A DNA stretch of 64,000 nucleotides from Liquidambar formosana (taxonomy: Eukaryota > Streptophyta > Magnoliopsida > Saxifragales > Altingiaceae), in assembly GCA_039720395.1 (NCBI GenBank), contig CM077821.1:372001-436000 (forward strand). Reading direction: 5' to 3'. Positions 33,701 to 45,660 of this stretch are shown piece by piece (the stretch's first letter is position 1; the number at the start of each line of letters is the position of its first letter). The notes under the pieces are model-generated. The model did no database searches, was not told the DNA's origin, and was given only the letters and a program-made list of their open reading frames with translations. The position numbers and the translations under genes are program-made.

Positions 33701-36700
33701 CTTCTCTAATGTACACATGGGGGGAAGGGAGAAGAAAAAAAGAGAGTGGGAGAGCAGATATGCAAGTTTGGGAAAAGAAGGGGGCAAAAGAGAAAATTCA
33801 CTTGAATATGCATTTTTGTCATTAAACATATTATTGTGAAAAAAGGGCATTTTAGTCTGATCAGTCTTTTCTTTTAACCGCAATAAACAAAAATTTAACT
33901 GATTGGAGTTAATGGATATAATTCTTTTTTATTTGGATTAGATGAATAGGAAAAATATTTAATGGGGTTTTTAGATATGATTTTATATTTGAGGGAGGTT
34001 TTGGATATTTCCCCTAAATATAAATCTATCCAGCACATTTTACCACTTGGGCTTGGGGTAGGGGCTTCTATCCGGGCAAATATTAAAGGGATTTTGCCAT
34101 TTTGATTCCTTTTTCTTCTTTCTTTATAAAATAGAAATTGAAAAAAGAAATCAACATGTAAAACAAAGAGGGCTTTTCCCTTCAAAATGCAACTTTTAGT
34201 GCCCACGTGGCCATCCACTAGAGGAGCTCCATCAATTTTTGTTTGTAACGCATTTTACTTTATAACTAGGAAAGACCCGTGCAAATGCACGAAATAGGAT
34301 AAAAAAAATATTGTATAAAAATATCATTTTTTTTAATGGAAAAAATATCATGCTTAGTACAAAATAAATAATAAATTTATACATATGAAAGAGAACATCT
34401 TTAAAATATAGATCACGCGGATGAGGAAAGTCAATTAAGAAAATGTAATTTAATAGAGTTTTTTTTTTTTTTTTTTTTGAGTTTAAATTATAAGCTTTGA
34501 GGAAAATGTAATTTAATAGATTTTTTTTTTGTTTAAATTATAAATTTAGTTTAGGTCTCCTAATTAGATAATTATTTGGAATATTAGGTTGGTTTAAATC
34601 TCTCTATAAGGAAACTGGAAAGCTACGTTGGTTTAGGTGTCTTAAAGTAAACTTATTACAAAAATAAAAATAATTTGGAAAAAAAAAAAAAAAGAGCCAT
34701 GTGGTTGTTATGCACATTCACTTTATTTAATATAACTTATATTAACACCATGCATTAGGAGTAATACTCATAATACAACTCTAATGCGGGTGCTTTTATA
34801 AGTTATATCAGCATGTACTTACCTAACCGTTATTATATATATATAGTCGCCATCAAGTCAGCACGTGCTCACCAAAGTTATATCAACATCATGCATTAAG
34901 GAGTTGTACCATATGCATTGGCTTAATGTAGACCCACCAATACATAGGGTACAACCTCTAATGCGAATGTTGATATAAGTTATATCAGCACGTGCTTACT
35001 TACTGAAATGAGGAAATAAGAAAGATGCAAAACAAGGAAAGTAAAATTCATAAAGCACTCGGATCTTACCTTACATCTCTCCACCGTCTCCAAGGCATCC
35101 TCACAAGACCACACCCTACTACGCTCCCACGGCTTAGCACAATTTTCCTTAAAGACAATATCCCTACCCATGTCTCTAAGTTGATCATGCATCCATAGCT
35201 TATTATCATCTGTAATTTTAATTAGAGACCTAAGAACGAGGGCATTAATCCCTTCTGCTGGATAAAATTTACAGGCATCCCACATGTACGTGGCAACACG
35301 TTTTTCTTTTCCAATAAAAAAACATGCAATATCAAGGAATATCTGTGTTTGTTGATAATCTAATGCTCCATAACTTATTTTCAACTTTTCCTGGACTTCA
35401 TTATCAGGTATTTTCTCAAGCTTTTCCAATATACCTTGCCAATCTGATTTGTTCTTCTCGGCATATAAATTTGACCCTATAACCTCAAGAGCCAAAGGAA
35501 GCCCTGCAGCAGTGTCTACAAATTTTCTAGAGAGAGTATCATATTCTTCTGGAGGGAAATCCTTCCTAAAGGCATGCTTGCTAAATAGATGAAGAGAATG
35601 ATTAAATTCCATCAGTGGTGGTTCATAAGTGCTATCTACTGCAACCGAAGTTAGAACTTGTTTGTTTCTTGTTGTAACTATGATCTTACTTCCTTGAGCA
35701 GACTTTTTGTCAAACCACTCACGCTTTACAAGCTTATCAAATTGAGACTTTTTGTCAACGTCGTCAAGAACAATGAGAACTTTCTTTCTACAAACTGTAT
35801 CTTTTATCCTGTGGCATCCTTCATCAACATTAGCAATATCGGGCAGGCGTTCTCCTTTTAGGATCTTACGACAAAGTTCATTTTGCAAATCAACAACCTT
35901 CGAAGCGCTTCGAACATCTGAAAGGAAGCAACAACCTTCGAAGCGCTTAAAGATTTGATTGTAGATGACCTTGGCAAGAGTTGTCTTGCCAATACCACCC
36001 ATGCCAAGAATTCCAACAATCTGGACAGCATCAGAGTTAGCATTTAATAATTCCTCCATTTTCTTCACTTGATCCTCAATTCCAACCAAGTCCTTAGTTA
36101 CATCCATGTAATTCTTCTTTAGCTCTATCAAAACCTTTATAGTAACCTTCTTAGCCAGTTCTCCTTCATGCCTGCCAAATATAATTTTGATATCAAAGGG
36201 GAAAACACAACAAAAAAGAGTGCAACTTAAAGAATTTTCTCCTTTCTAAAGAAATTTGGCCAATTTGATCATACTATAAAATGAGGGGGTCAGCATGAGT
36301 CAATTAAATTACCCGTTGGTTTCATTTTTCAATTCCCATCCCTTCAGTTCTCCAACCTTCGTCAGAGCCTCCTTCCATCCCTGGACAATCGTTCCATCGA
36401 AACTCCCCTTGTGATTGAGAAAGGCCTGCTCGAAACTCCCCGTTTGATGCCGTACATCCGAAGGCTTGACGTCGTAGAAAATAGGTAAAATCTTCTGCCT
36501 CTGAGCTGTGTCTGTGTGGCACTTGACCATATGGGCGAGCTCATCTAGGCACCATTTGCTAGAAGCATAGTTTTTGGAAAAGACAGGGATGGAGATTTTC
36601 GATACCTCGATTGCTTTGAGAAGCTCAGAGCTTATCTTTTCTCCTGCGTGAAGCTTTTCGTTGTCCCTAAAGGTGCGAATTCCAGCATCGATGAGATCAT

Positions 36701-36854
36701 TGTAGAGGAAATCGGTGAAGGTCTTACGAGTGTCTTTGCCACAGAAACTCAGAAAGACTTCGAATTCCCCTCCTGAGGCGGAGGATGAAGCGTTCCCAGT
36801 AGTGCTGGGACTTGGGCTTCGTTTTTGCTTCTTTGCATTCCCCTGGTAATCCAT
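30737..36854 (-). CDS. Complete TIR-NBS-LRR disease resistance protein (L6-like)
   Basis: Five coding exons on the minus strand: 36854-36313, 36171-35070, 32867-32523, 32429-30881 and 30780-30737. All introns are GT-AG, phases match, and the total of 3582 nt gives 1193 residues plus TGA. The start is the ATG at 36852-36854; an upstream in-frame GTG is not a likely start. TIR: about residues 30-180, with SFCG at 36-39 and the NADase Glu at about 105 (WCLDEL). NB-ARC: P-loop GMGGIGKTT (237-245), kinase-2 LDDVD (316-320; the final Asp is typical of TNLs), TTR (347-349), GLPLAL (404-409), FLDIACFF (459-466) and MHD (508-510). LRRs: exons 3-4 (549-1180), with regular L..LxLSxC repeats. The C-terminus is acidic (SGIDSDLQYDGYD). 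It is an intracellular immune receptor of unknown effector specificity. Intron 2 (2.2 kb) holds transposon insertions. Confidence 0.95.
33425..34014. mobile_element. Mutator-type foldback MITE in TNL intron 2
   Basis: Long inverted arms begin GGGGAAATATCC and end GGATATTTCCCC. The 9-bp duplication TAAATATAA (33416-33424 and 34015-34023) flanks them. Arms are about 190 bp or more, so an intronic transcript from either strand would fold into a long hairpin. Length 590 bp, no transposase. Confidence 0.85.
34266..34292 (-). mobile_element. Helitron 3' terminus in TNL intron 2
   Basis: The minus strand reads CGTGCATTTGCACG (hairpin), GGTCTTTC, CTAG, then T: a Helitron-type 3' end. The 5' end should lie to the right; an imperfect candidate (CTATATATATATAATAACGG at about 34825-34850) lacks the TC start, so the full extent is unresolved. 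Confidence 0.5.
34440..34550. repeat. Tandem duplication with T-tract
   Basis: GAAAATGTAATTTAATAGA followed by a T-run and GTTTAAATTATAA occurs twice in succession (34438-34500 and 34501-34550). Located in TNL intron 2. Confidence 0.7.
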
Positions 36855-38560
36855 TTCCACAATACAAGCAGCTCGATCACCTCTCTGTATGAAGAAATTG
36901 TAACCTTAAGTTAGGGCTTGCCTTGGATTCCTTTTTACAATTGGGAAAGAAGCATTCCTTGAAAAACACACTCTCTCTCCCCACATCCACGAAGCATTCC
37001 TTTTATCAGCTTATCAGGCTTGGCTTTAAGCCCTTTGTCAAGCATCAATTTTGCTAATTATTGGAATGTGTTATATGTTAAACTCAAGCCACAGGGCACG
37101 CTTGAGCCAACCTAGTCCCGCTGATTTCAGTAGTTGGCCCTGCTGTGCCTGAACGAATTGGCCATGGCCTAGTTAATAACTTAGATTTTAGACTGCAAGA
37201 CAATGGGAGGTGGTGGGGTCATTTTCTTCCGTCTTTTAGAGGAAAGAAGAGAGAGATAGGGAGGTTCTTGTAAGGCTTTCCTTGGATTCCTTCAGTGTCT
37301 TTAACCTTAAAGAAAGTCGTGGTCTCTCTTTATTTTTTTCAAAAATAAAGAGTACCTTTCATACTGGAAAGAGCTTAAGTGAGAACTACTTCTTGCCTCC
37401 TGGGTCAATACAAGCCATGTGGAAAGTTGAGATGAAATTTGACGCATTTTAGGGTAGGAGAGAAGAAGGTTCTTCCTTCTTCTTTCTGTTTTTGGACCAG
37501 TACATTTTAAATAATACCAATCTTGCCATTGGTGGTGGCATGTTTGCCTCTTTAAAAAACTGACAATAAATAAATAAAGACAGCTTGCCATTGCTTAGAT
37601 CAATTTTATTAGGATTCTGTGGTAGAAGAAACAATTTGTCAGGAAGAAGACTACATATGCTTTCTACGTGTTTGACTAAATTCACTATGAGCATTATTAA
37701 CGGATAACAACAAAATCCAACTATATATATTGGGTTAAAGGCAGATCGATCTTATATTAGAATGAGGTTCTATGTTTCATAAAAACCCTTGTTAAAGCGA
37801 ATCAATTATATGTGCTCAAAAACTATATGGCCTTGTCCATCGTTAGAGGTTTTGTGGGTTGGTTATCATACGTCCATGCGCTCAAAAACAATATAGCTCG
37901 CCAGATTTTTAGCAGGGATATTTTGGTAATTTCAAATTCGTCTGTGCCTCTTATATCTTCGCTTACTATCATGGTAAACATTGCAACGACTTTGTCTCTT
38001 ATATTTGCATTGTGTTTTATGAAAAACTTGATTAAGCTTTTGGAGAATTGGGTAAGTGCTATTTTGCATTACGATAAAAAAAGAATTGTGTGATGTTTTT
38101 GTGGCATATTTCTGTGTCATAGAGGCTGATAAAAGGTATAGGCCCAATAGTCCATCGAGTGTAAGGATAGTGAAGTTTATTCAAAGCATTTCAGTTATGT
38201 AAGTGAAATGAGAGACGGTGTTGTGTTGGAACTAATGGTTTACCATTATAGGCGACAACATTTACCTTTAGGGCTGCAATGCAGGGTGTTGGTCTAGCTG
38301 TTGGCACAAAACAGAGCAATTATTGTCATAAATTGCCCACAAAATGTTATCATAATTAAGTTCACACCAGGTTTGATCTGTTTAAGAAGGAGAGTTGCAT
38401 GAAGTGAGAAATTGGTAAGAAGGTTTATATGATGAGTAACATTAATTGGAATGGAAAGCATAAGGAAAATGGTTAGTGGATCTGTAGTTCCACAAGTGAT
38501 TAGTAATAATATATTAGTCTCGGAATAAAATTAATGTTAGGGCTTGTTTGGTATCAGAAG
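36855..38560. repeat. TNL upstream-flank duplication, most complete copy
   Basis: This is the 5' flank of the intact TNL. It reads in order: leader with GCCTTGGATTCC; 'caagccacagggc' block; GTCTTTAACCTTAAAGAAAG block; AGCTTGCCATTGCTTAGATC; TATATATTGG; AGCAGGGATATTTTGGTAAT; then GTAAGGATAGTGAAGTTTATTC to about 38560. Segments of the same order recur at 457-650/3466-4990, 5947-6900, 38560-39990, 40550-40960, 42230-42700, 42950-44330, 45021-45660, 49557-50745 and 51390 on. The part next to 36855 must include the promoter; none of the copies encodes a protein. Confidence 0.8.
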
Positions 38561-39990
38561 TACTTTACGCATTTATGGGGGCTTGTTCGGTATCCGCTTA
38601 GAGAAAGAAGAGATGGGGAGGTTCTTTTGATTAGGCTAGCCTCGGATTCCTTCCGTGTCTTTAACTTTGAAGAAAGTTGTGGTCTTTTTTTTTTTTTCCT
38701 TCAAAAATAAAGAATGCCTTTCATACTGTAAAGAGCTCTAGCAAGAAGCAAGAACTTCTTCAATACGAGCCATGTGGAAAGTTGAGATGAAATTTGACAC
38801 ATTAAAAAAGGAAGAAGAGAGGGAGGTTCTTTCTGTTTTCCTTCTGTTTTTGGGCGGGTATATTACAAGGAACACCAATCTTGCCATTGGTGGTGGCATG
38901 GCATGGCATGTTTGCCTCTTTAAAAAAATAACAACAAATAAATAAATAAAAATAGCTTGCCATTGCTTAAATCAATTTTAATGGAATTTTATGGCGGAAC
39001 ATAAATTTTTTTGGAGTGGTCTAATGCGTGTTTGGCTATCTTCACTATGACTCTATGAGCATTAATGGATAATAACAAAATCTGACTATATATATTGGGG
39101 TAAAGGCAGATCATATATTAGAATGAGCTTCTATGTTTCATATGATCATCTGTTAAGGCAAATCAATTATATGTGCTCAAAACCATATGGCCTTGTTTAT
39201 CGTAAGAGGTTTTGTGGGTTGGTTATCATGCGTGGATGGGTTCAAAAACAATATGGCTTACCAAATTTGTAGCAGGGATATTTTGGTAATTTCACATTTG
39301 TTTATGTCTCTTACATCTCCGCTTAAGATCATAGTTGTGACTTCGAACCTAAGAAGAATTTTATCAAACCGTGGAAGTCTATACTTCTTGTGTATGTTTT
39401 TTTTTTTTTCTTCAATGATCTTTATTTTCGTGTCCCACATATCTTGAATTAGGATAAATACTTAGAATTACGAAGGGCAGGAATTGACATCTAGCAGCAC
39501 AGAGACCTACACTGATCCAACATAAACTACGGCACGTACTCCATCTAGTGTTTTGTTATGTTTAAATTGCCTATTGAAAACCTAGATGGTTTTGAAATGG
39601 CCTTGATCGAGCTGGCCTTGGCTTCACAAATTACATAGTGGTGGATATGCGTGGCAAATGGGCAATACCAGCACCAATTTGCCAAGAACTCCTGTGATAA
39701 ACCAAGAACTGAAAGAAGGTACATCGGCTCCGAGCTCCGCTAATGCATTTATGCTTCTAGGCTTCTCAATGGGAACAAGAGCAGTCGGTCTTGGACCAAG
39801 GGGCAGTTCCATTGTGTTTTATAAAAAAACTTGATTAATCTTTTAGATAATCGTGGTAGTGCTATTTTGCATTACCATTAAAAAAAGAAGTGTGTGATGT
39901 TTTTGTGGCATATTTCTGTATCATAGAGGCTGAAAAATGAAAAATGCCATGGGCACAATAATCCATAAACCTTGTTCATAGAGGCCCAAA
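38561..39990. repeat. TNL upstream-flank duplication, second tandem copy
   Basis: It directly follows the copy at 36855-38560 and repeats its middle and right portions. It includes the CGGCACGTACTCCATC segment (also at 4704) and the GTGTGATGTTTTTGTGGCAT segment (also at 38090). No gene. Confidence 0.75.
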
Positions 39991-40021
39991 AAGAGATAGC
40001 TATATATATGGTGTATATATG

Positions 40022-40419
40022 GAGGTCTCTATTGACACCCAAAGACTTGTTTTTCATCTCTCACTTATTTTATACTTTAAGATTTGATGAAAAATATATA
40101 AGGTTTTTATAAAAAAATCTAATCACGTTGTCTATTAGAAAACATCACTTTGAACAACTTTTTGAAAGAAAATTTTTCCAAAATCTATCGTTTAAATAAA
40201 CTTTTTAGTCATTTATGAAGTAAAGACTATAGGCAAAAAAAGTTTACTTAAACGATAGATTTTGAAAAAACTATTTTATGAAAAGTTGTTCAAAATGATT
40301 TTTTCTAATAAAATACTCGATCAATTTTTATGAAAATCTTATACATTTTTCATAAAACCTTCAAACGTAAAATTAGTGGGGATGAAAAGTAAGTCTTGGG
40401 GTGCCAATGGATGCCCTCT
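40022..40419. mobile_element. Foldback MITE, same family as 24305-24783
   Basis: The arms pair almost over the whole length: outer GAGGTCTCTATTGACACCC versus GGGGTGCCAATGGATGCCCTC, inner AACGATAGATTTTGAAAAAA. The interior words (TTGAACAAC/GTTGTTCAA) are shared with the elements at 24305 and 43390. A clean 9-bp duplication was not found. Confidence 0.7.
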
Positions 40420-40549
40420 CTATGTATTGGTAATAGAACAACTAAATTTTTGAGACTAAATAGGCCCCAAAAATCTGTTTTCCTACATTTGAAAGAACCC
40501 ATACATGCTCATACTTGTTCATAATGTTAGTCTTGGAATAAAATTAACG

Positions 40550-40960
40550 TTAGGGCTTGTTTGGTATTAGACTTCACACATTTATGGGGCTTGTTTGGTA
40601 ACAGCTTATTAGGCTTGGCTTTAAGCCCTTTAAATTAAAAACTTAATATAAAAGAGGGTACAAATAAAATTGAGGGGTAACAAGAACCGAACCCATCAGA
40701 TAGGGCTTTTTTTTTTAAATTGTGAAAATGCAAACTTGGATCACATTATTAGTTTTACATATTTGTGGATGTGGAAATGATAAGCGTACATGTTATATAT
40801 AATGGATTCATATAACTACTAACCTGCGATTGGTACCTGAAAATTTGGAATTTCAAGTGGTTGGCCCTGTTGCGCCTGAACAAATGGGCCACAGCCTCGT
40901 CAATTATTGGATCTGCAAGATAAGGGTAGTGGTGGGTCATTATTTCGCCTAGAGTACATC
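40550..40960. repeat. Diverged TNL-flank copy
   Basis: It contains the GGGCTTGTTTGGTAT, 'aggcttggctttaagcccttt', 'gtgaaaatgcaaacttggatcacatt' and 'ggccctgttgcgcctgaacaaatg' modules of the duplicated flank. No gene. Confidence 0.65.
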
Positions 40961-42229
40961 TTCAAATGACTAAAGATATGAGCCTATGTGGCCATGTCTA
41001 GCTAATAAAAAATTAACCTCATCCTCAAGCAAATCTTTGACGTCACAATAATTATGGTTTTACAAATGAATCCCTGAAATTCTGAGCAACATTTACAAAA
41101 GACGACTTTGAAACTAAAGCACGACGAAACGGTAAGCGCCTTAAATTTAAGAAATTTTAAGAAAATTAAAAAATTTAAAATTTAAGAAATTTTACATAAG
41201 GTTGGTATAAATCTATTACCTTAAATTATAATATTTTAAAATGTTAGAGTTATCAATATAATTGATGTTGTAAAATCAATTTTAAGAAATTTATAAAATG
41301 CCAATATTTTAAATTTTCACTCTTGTTTCTAATCATAATCTGTGGACAGTGTGAATCGAGTTCCATCCGAAGTCGCTATACTTATTTTTAGGGTACGAGA
41401 AAACCACTAAAAGCACTTGTTTCATAAAAACAATTTTGACTCCATATTTGGAAAATAGGTGAAGTTTTGAACAAAAAACAAATGGTTTAGAAGCTATGTT
41501 ACGAAATGGGAACCGCTTTCGCCTGATAAATCGATCTCATTTATTAATTGGGTTTATTTAATTTCAACCATGCATAATAACTAAAAATTAAAAAAATTAA
41601 AAAGAAAAATCTAAGTTAAGTTGAACTTAAGCTCAAGTGAACAACCTACATATTCTTACAAAGATCAAAGTTCACATAATTCAAACAAACAAGTTTTGGG
41701 GGGGAGGGGGAAGAGTTTCACCCTTTGTAGACTATTAGTCTTCAATCCTTAATCAAATACTTGCCAAATTAATTAAAGAGCTAAACAAACAAGTTGGGGA
41801 AAGAGTTTTACTCTTCGTTAGTCTTCAATCCGTAATCAAACACTTGCCAAATTAATAAAAGAGCTAATATTATCTTACGAATGATAAAGTTCAAATAAAC
41901 ATACAATATCACATCAATATCTATATCATGGAATTAAAGTTAAACATGTTAAAGAAAGTCTAGAATCATACATGATAGGACTGAAATAAAACTATTTCAC
42001 CTCCACAAAAGGACCAACCAACCGCTCCGTTTCCCTCTCAAGCTCAGAAATTCGCTCAAGAATGCACCATTAAATGTTTCCTTCAAGCTAGATACTCAAA
42101 CCCAAACTTTTGCTCAAAAAAGTTCAATTAAAACTTGGTGAAAAATGAAAGAGGCGAGAATACTTATTTATAGCAAAGTTAGGAAGATGTATTATTCCTC
42201 TCCAACCGATGTGGGACTAAAAATAAAAG
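40961..42229. other. Intergenic DNA with a local tandem duplication
   Basis: No gene seen. About 41685-41788 is repeated at 41789-41870 (AAACAAACAAGTT...CTTGCCAAATTAAT-AAAGAGCTAA). 41990-42230 (ending CCGATGTGGGAC) has the look of a retrotransposon LTR fragment, but ends could not be set. Confidence 0.45.
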
Positions 42230-42700
42230 TATTAGACTCAAGCCACAGGTTGGGCCAGCTTGAGTCAACATAGTCATGCTAATTTCAGTAGTTGATCCTG
42301 CTGAGCCCGAAGAAATGAGCCATAGGCTAGTCAATTATTTATTAGAGTAGGTGGTAAGTCATTTTCTTCTCGGGCTCCTTTCTCCTAAAGGAAAAAGGCC
42401 ACGAAACCCGTGGACCAAGAAAAAAAAAATGCCAGTAAGTCAAAAACTTGTATTTTAGCACTTGCCTTGGATTTCTTCCGTGTCTTTAACTTTGAAGAAA
42501 GTTTTGGTCTTCATTTTCTTCAAAAATATAGAATGCCTTTCATACTGAAAAGTCACAACTTCTTGCCTCTTAGGTCAATACAAACCATTTGGAAATTTGA
42601 GATGAAATTTGACCCATTTTGGAGAAAAAGGGGGTTTTTTGTTTTTTTTTTTGTTTTTGGGTGGGGGTTCTTTCTTATTGGATTAGTTTAGAGACCCGAA
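42230..42700. repeat. Diverged TNL-flank copy
   Basis: It carries the 'caagccacag..gggcc', TTATTAGAGTAGGTGGTA, GTCTTTAACTTTGAAGAAAG and 'gatgaaatttgacccatttt' modules in the usual order. No gene. Confidence 0.7.
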
Positions 42701-42949
42701 TTGTCTAATACTCATGCCTCAATCAGTCACTTTACTTTTACAATAATATTTTTTCATTACTATTTATTAATTGTTGTATTTTTATTTCCAAGTTTTTTCT
42801 TCTAATTCCTCACAAAAACTACATATGATTTCTTGTAATTCCTCACAAAAACAACCTTCTATTATAATAATACCTCTCTCTTTCCCTCCCAATGTGAACT
42901 CATGACAAAAAAAACGTATGGTAGCTTAAGCGTTACGGTGAAGAGTTTT

Positions 42950-44330
42950 TGGGACCCATCGGTTGTAGGGTAGGCTTTTAAGCCCTTTAAATTTGGGTCA
43001 GACTAAAAAAATTATGCTTTATTAACACCATCTTTTTTCCATTTTTTCCTCTTTTAATTGTGAAAATGCAAGCTTGGATCACATTAGTATATGTAATCGG
43101 TTCTTTTAATTTGGAATACTCACGTAATTTTATCAAGAATCAATCTTGCTAATTTTATCAAGCCTAGCCAGGCTTGTGTCAACATAGTCATGGCTAATTT
43201 CAATACCTGGCCCTGCTTATCGAGCTTGACTCATGGGCCATGGACTAGTCGTTTATTTGGACCACAAGCACTAACGATAGGTGGTATGTCATTTTCTTCT
43301 AGGGTTCTTTTTGTTATACACTTCCAAAAGGAAAATTCTGGAAACCTGCATACAATACACATGGGCCATGGGCATAGGAAAAGTGCCTGTAGAGCGGCCA
43401 TTGCAACCCCTCAACTTTATTTGTAAATTATACTTCTTTTTATTTTTCAAGGTTTTATGAAAAATATAAAAAGATTTTATGAAAACCGGTCGAATAGTCC
43501 ACTAAAAAACATTAGTTTGAACAATTTTGTAGAAGAAATTTTTTTCAAAATATGTTATTTAGGAGGATTTTTTGGCATTTACAATCCGTATTACATTTTT
43601 ACAAAAACAAAGTTGTTTAAAATAATGTTTTCCAGAAAACGTTCACTTTCTTTTACAAAGTTGTTTAAAATAATGTTTTCCAGAAAACGTTCACTTTCTT
43701 TTACAAAGTTGTTTAAAATAATGTTTTCTAGTGGACATTAGGGCCAGCTTTCATGAACACCTTTTATATTTTTTTATAAAACCTTGAAAAGCTTAAAATA
43801 AATGGGGTGTACAAATAAAGTTAAGGGGTTGCAATGGCTGCCCTCAAATGCCTGATGCATGGGCCAATGAATTTGATCTTCCTTGTAATTATAGCGCAAA
43901 GTAAATACAAAATAACAATGTAACAAGATACCTTATATCAAATGAGAACAGCGACCTATCTCACCTAAGGAATTGAACCAAGCTCAATTTTGACTTTTAA
44001 GGGAGTCTGGCTTAATTGTTTTATCAAGCATCAATCTTGCTAATTTTATCAAGCCTAGCCAGAGTCAGCATAGTCATGGCTAATTTCAGTACCTGGCCTT
44101 GTTGATCAAGCTTGACTCACGGGCCATGGACTAGTTGATTATTTGGACTACAAGGTAACCATAGGTGATAGGTCATTTTCTTCTACGGTTCTTTTTGCAA
44201 CCCACTTCCAAAAGGAAAATTCCGGGAACCTGCATACTATACTCACGGGCCATGGGCGTAGGAGAATGCCTGACGCATGGGCCATGGCTTAATTGTTTGG
44301 ACTTTAGACTGGAAGATAGGGTTCGGATAT
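42950..44330. repeat. Two tandem TNL-flank fragments
   Basis: The GAGCTTGACTCA / 'gggccatgg' module appears twice (about 43140-43390 and 44030-44300), separated by a foldback MITE and by a TNL 3'-flank segment (43860-44000, like 58090-58250). Thus 5' and 3' flank pieces are mixed here. Confidence 0.65.
43390..43845. mobile_element. Mutator-type foldback MITE
   Basis: Inverted arms (GGCCATTGCAACCCC / GGGGTTGCAATGGCTGCC) lie between near-identical 9-bp repeats AAGTGCCTG (43381-43389) and AAATGCCTG (43846-43854). The related uninterrupted site is at about 44260-44270. Inside, a 48-bp unit (ACAAAGTTGTTTAAAATAAT...) is repeated about 2.5 times between 43608 and 43731. Confidence 0.8.
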
Positions 44331-45020
44331 TTCAACCCCTTCAAGTGATCTCCTCACCCCACTCATTTTAATTTTTTAAAAATTTTAGAAAAATATAAAG
44401 AGAAAGTTGTGCTCTTTCTTGATACTGAGAAAGTTGTGCTTTGGATTCCTTGGATTCCTTGGATTCAAGCATCAATCTACAAATTTTAGGCTTGCCTTGG
44501 ATTCCTTGCCTTGGATTCCTTCCCTGTCTTTTTTTTCTTGATACTGAGAAGCCGTAGCACTTACCCCCACCCCCCACCCCACCCAAAAAAAAAAAAGAAA
44601 AAAAAAAAAGAACTTTAGTTAGTTTCAAAGTGTTGACTACCTCGATTTGATAGTATCCATGCGCGCAATCCTACTTAGTGGAGAAAATTTTGATCTATTG
44701 GAGAGTTTGTAGCTAGCTGTGTGCATGAATTTGCGCTAGTATCGAGCAATACATCTAGAGAGTAAAATTCACGAAATTAATCAAGAAGTAAGAACATGAT
44801 TAATTGCTAATTCACTAAAAGGAGTCCTACCTATTTACAACTGGTGGAATATTTTTATTTTTGTAATGTTCAATTTTTTGGTAATTTAGGGCTTCGCTTT
44901 CTGATTTTTAATAAGTTTTAGGATTTTAATGGATAGCCAAATTTGCATCTTACAGAATACTAGACTAGGTATGGTTAGTTTTAAAAGGTTTCTAATTGTT
45001 ATTAGGGTTTTATGGAGCCT

Positions 45021-45240
45021 AAAATTTTTCGACAGGGAGGTTCTTTCGTTAGGGCTTTGCCTTGGATTCCTTTTAACAATTGGGAAAAAGCTTTATCAAT
45101 GGGAACCCATGACCATTGCTGACTGCAAAGCGGTTTCGTGGAAAAACACCAACACACACACTCTCTCTCTCTCTCTCTCTCTGCCGTCTATGAAACTGAC
45201 AAGAAATTATTAACGTCTATTTGCTCAGACTTACCTTACA
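45021..45240 (-). promoter_or_regulatory. Orphan TNL leader/promoter copy
   Basis: It matches the sequence just upstream of the TIR start at 457-650 (GCTTTGCCTTGGATTCCTTT, AACAATTGGGAAAAAGCT, ATCAATGGGAAC, GTTTCGTGGAAAAA, GAAACTGACAAGAAA). No TIR exon lies to its left, where one would be expected. It includes a (CT)n microsatellite at 45160-45182. Confidence 0.6.
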
Positions 45241-45660
45241 AACGTGTTTTTTGGTATCAGCTTATCAGGCTTGGCTTTAAGCCCTTTAAAATTTAAATTA
45301 GGCCTTGCCCAATTATGCTTGATTAACACCATTTGGTCCTTTGTCAAGCATCAATTTGGTTAAACTCAAGCCACAGGGCAGGCTTGAGCCAGCCTAGTCC
45401 CTGCTGAGCCTGAACAAATGAGCCATGGCCTAGTCATCAATTATTTAGACCGCAAGACAATGGGAGGTGGCCGGTGGGTCGTTTTCTTCCGTGTTTTAGG
45501 GAACAGAAGGGGACAGGGAAGTTCTTTGGTTAGGCTTGCCCTTCCGTGTCTTTAGCATTGACTTAAAGAGAAAGTTGTGCTCTTTCTTTATACTGAGAAC
45601 AACCTTAGCACTTACCCAAAAAAATAAATAAATAACTTTAGTTAGTTTCAAAGTGTTGAC
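45241..45660. repeat. TNL-flank copy following the orphan leader
   Basis: 'ttggtatcagcttatcaggc', 'caagccacagggcaggcttgagcc' and 'gggaggtgg' modules in the usual order. No gene. Confidence 0.65.

Noticed and set aside
36855..36860. Upstream GTG as start of the TIR protein
   Set aside because: Plant nuclear genes start at ATG; the ATG at 36852-36854 fits the paralogue at 454-456. Similar non-ATG starts were dropped for gag (22644), the accessory ORF (14811) and the TR-GAG gag (56342 and 56750).
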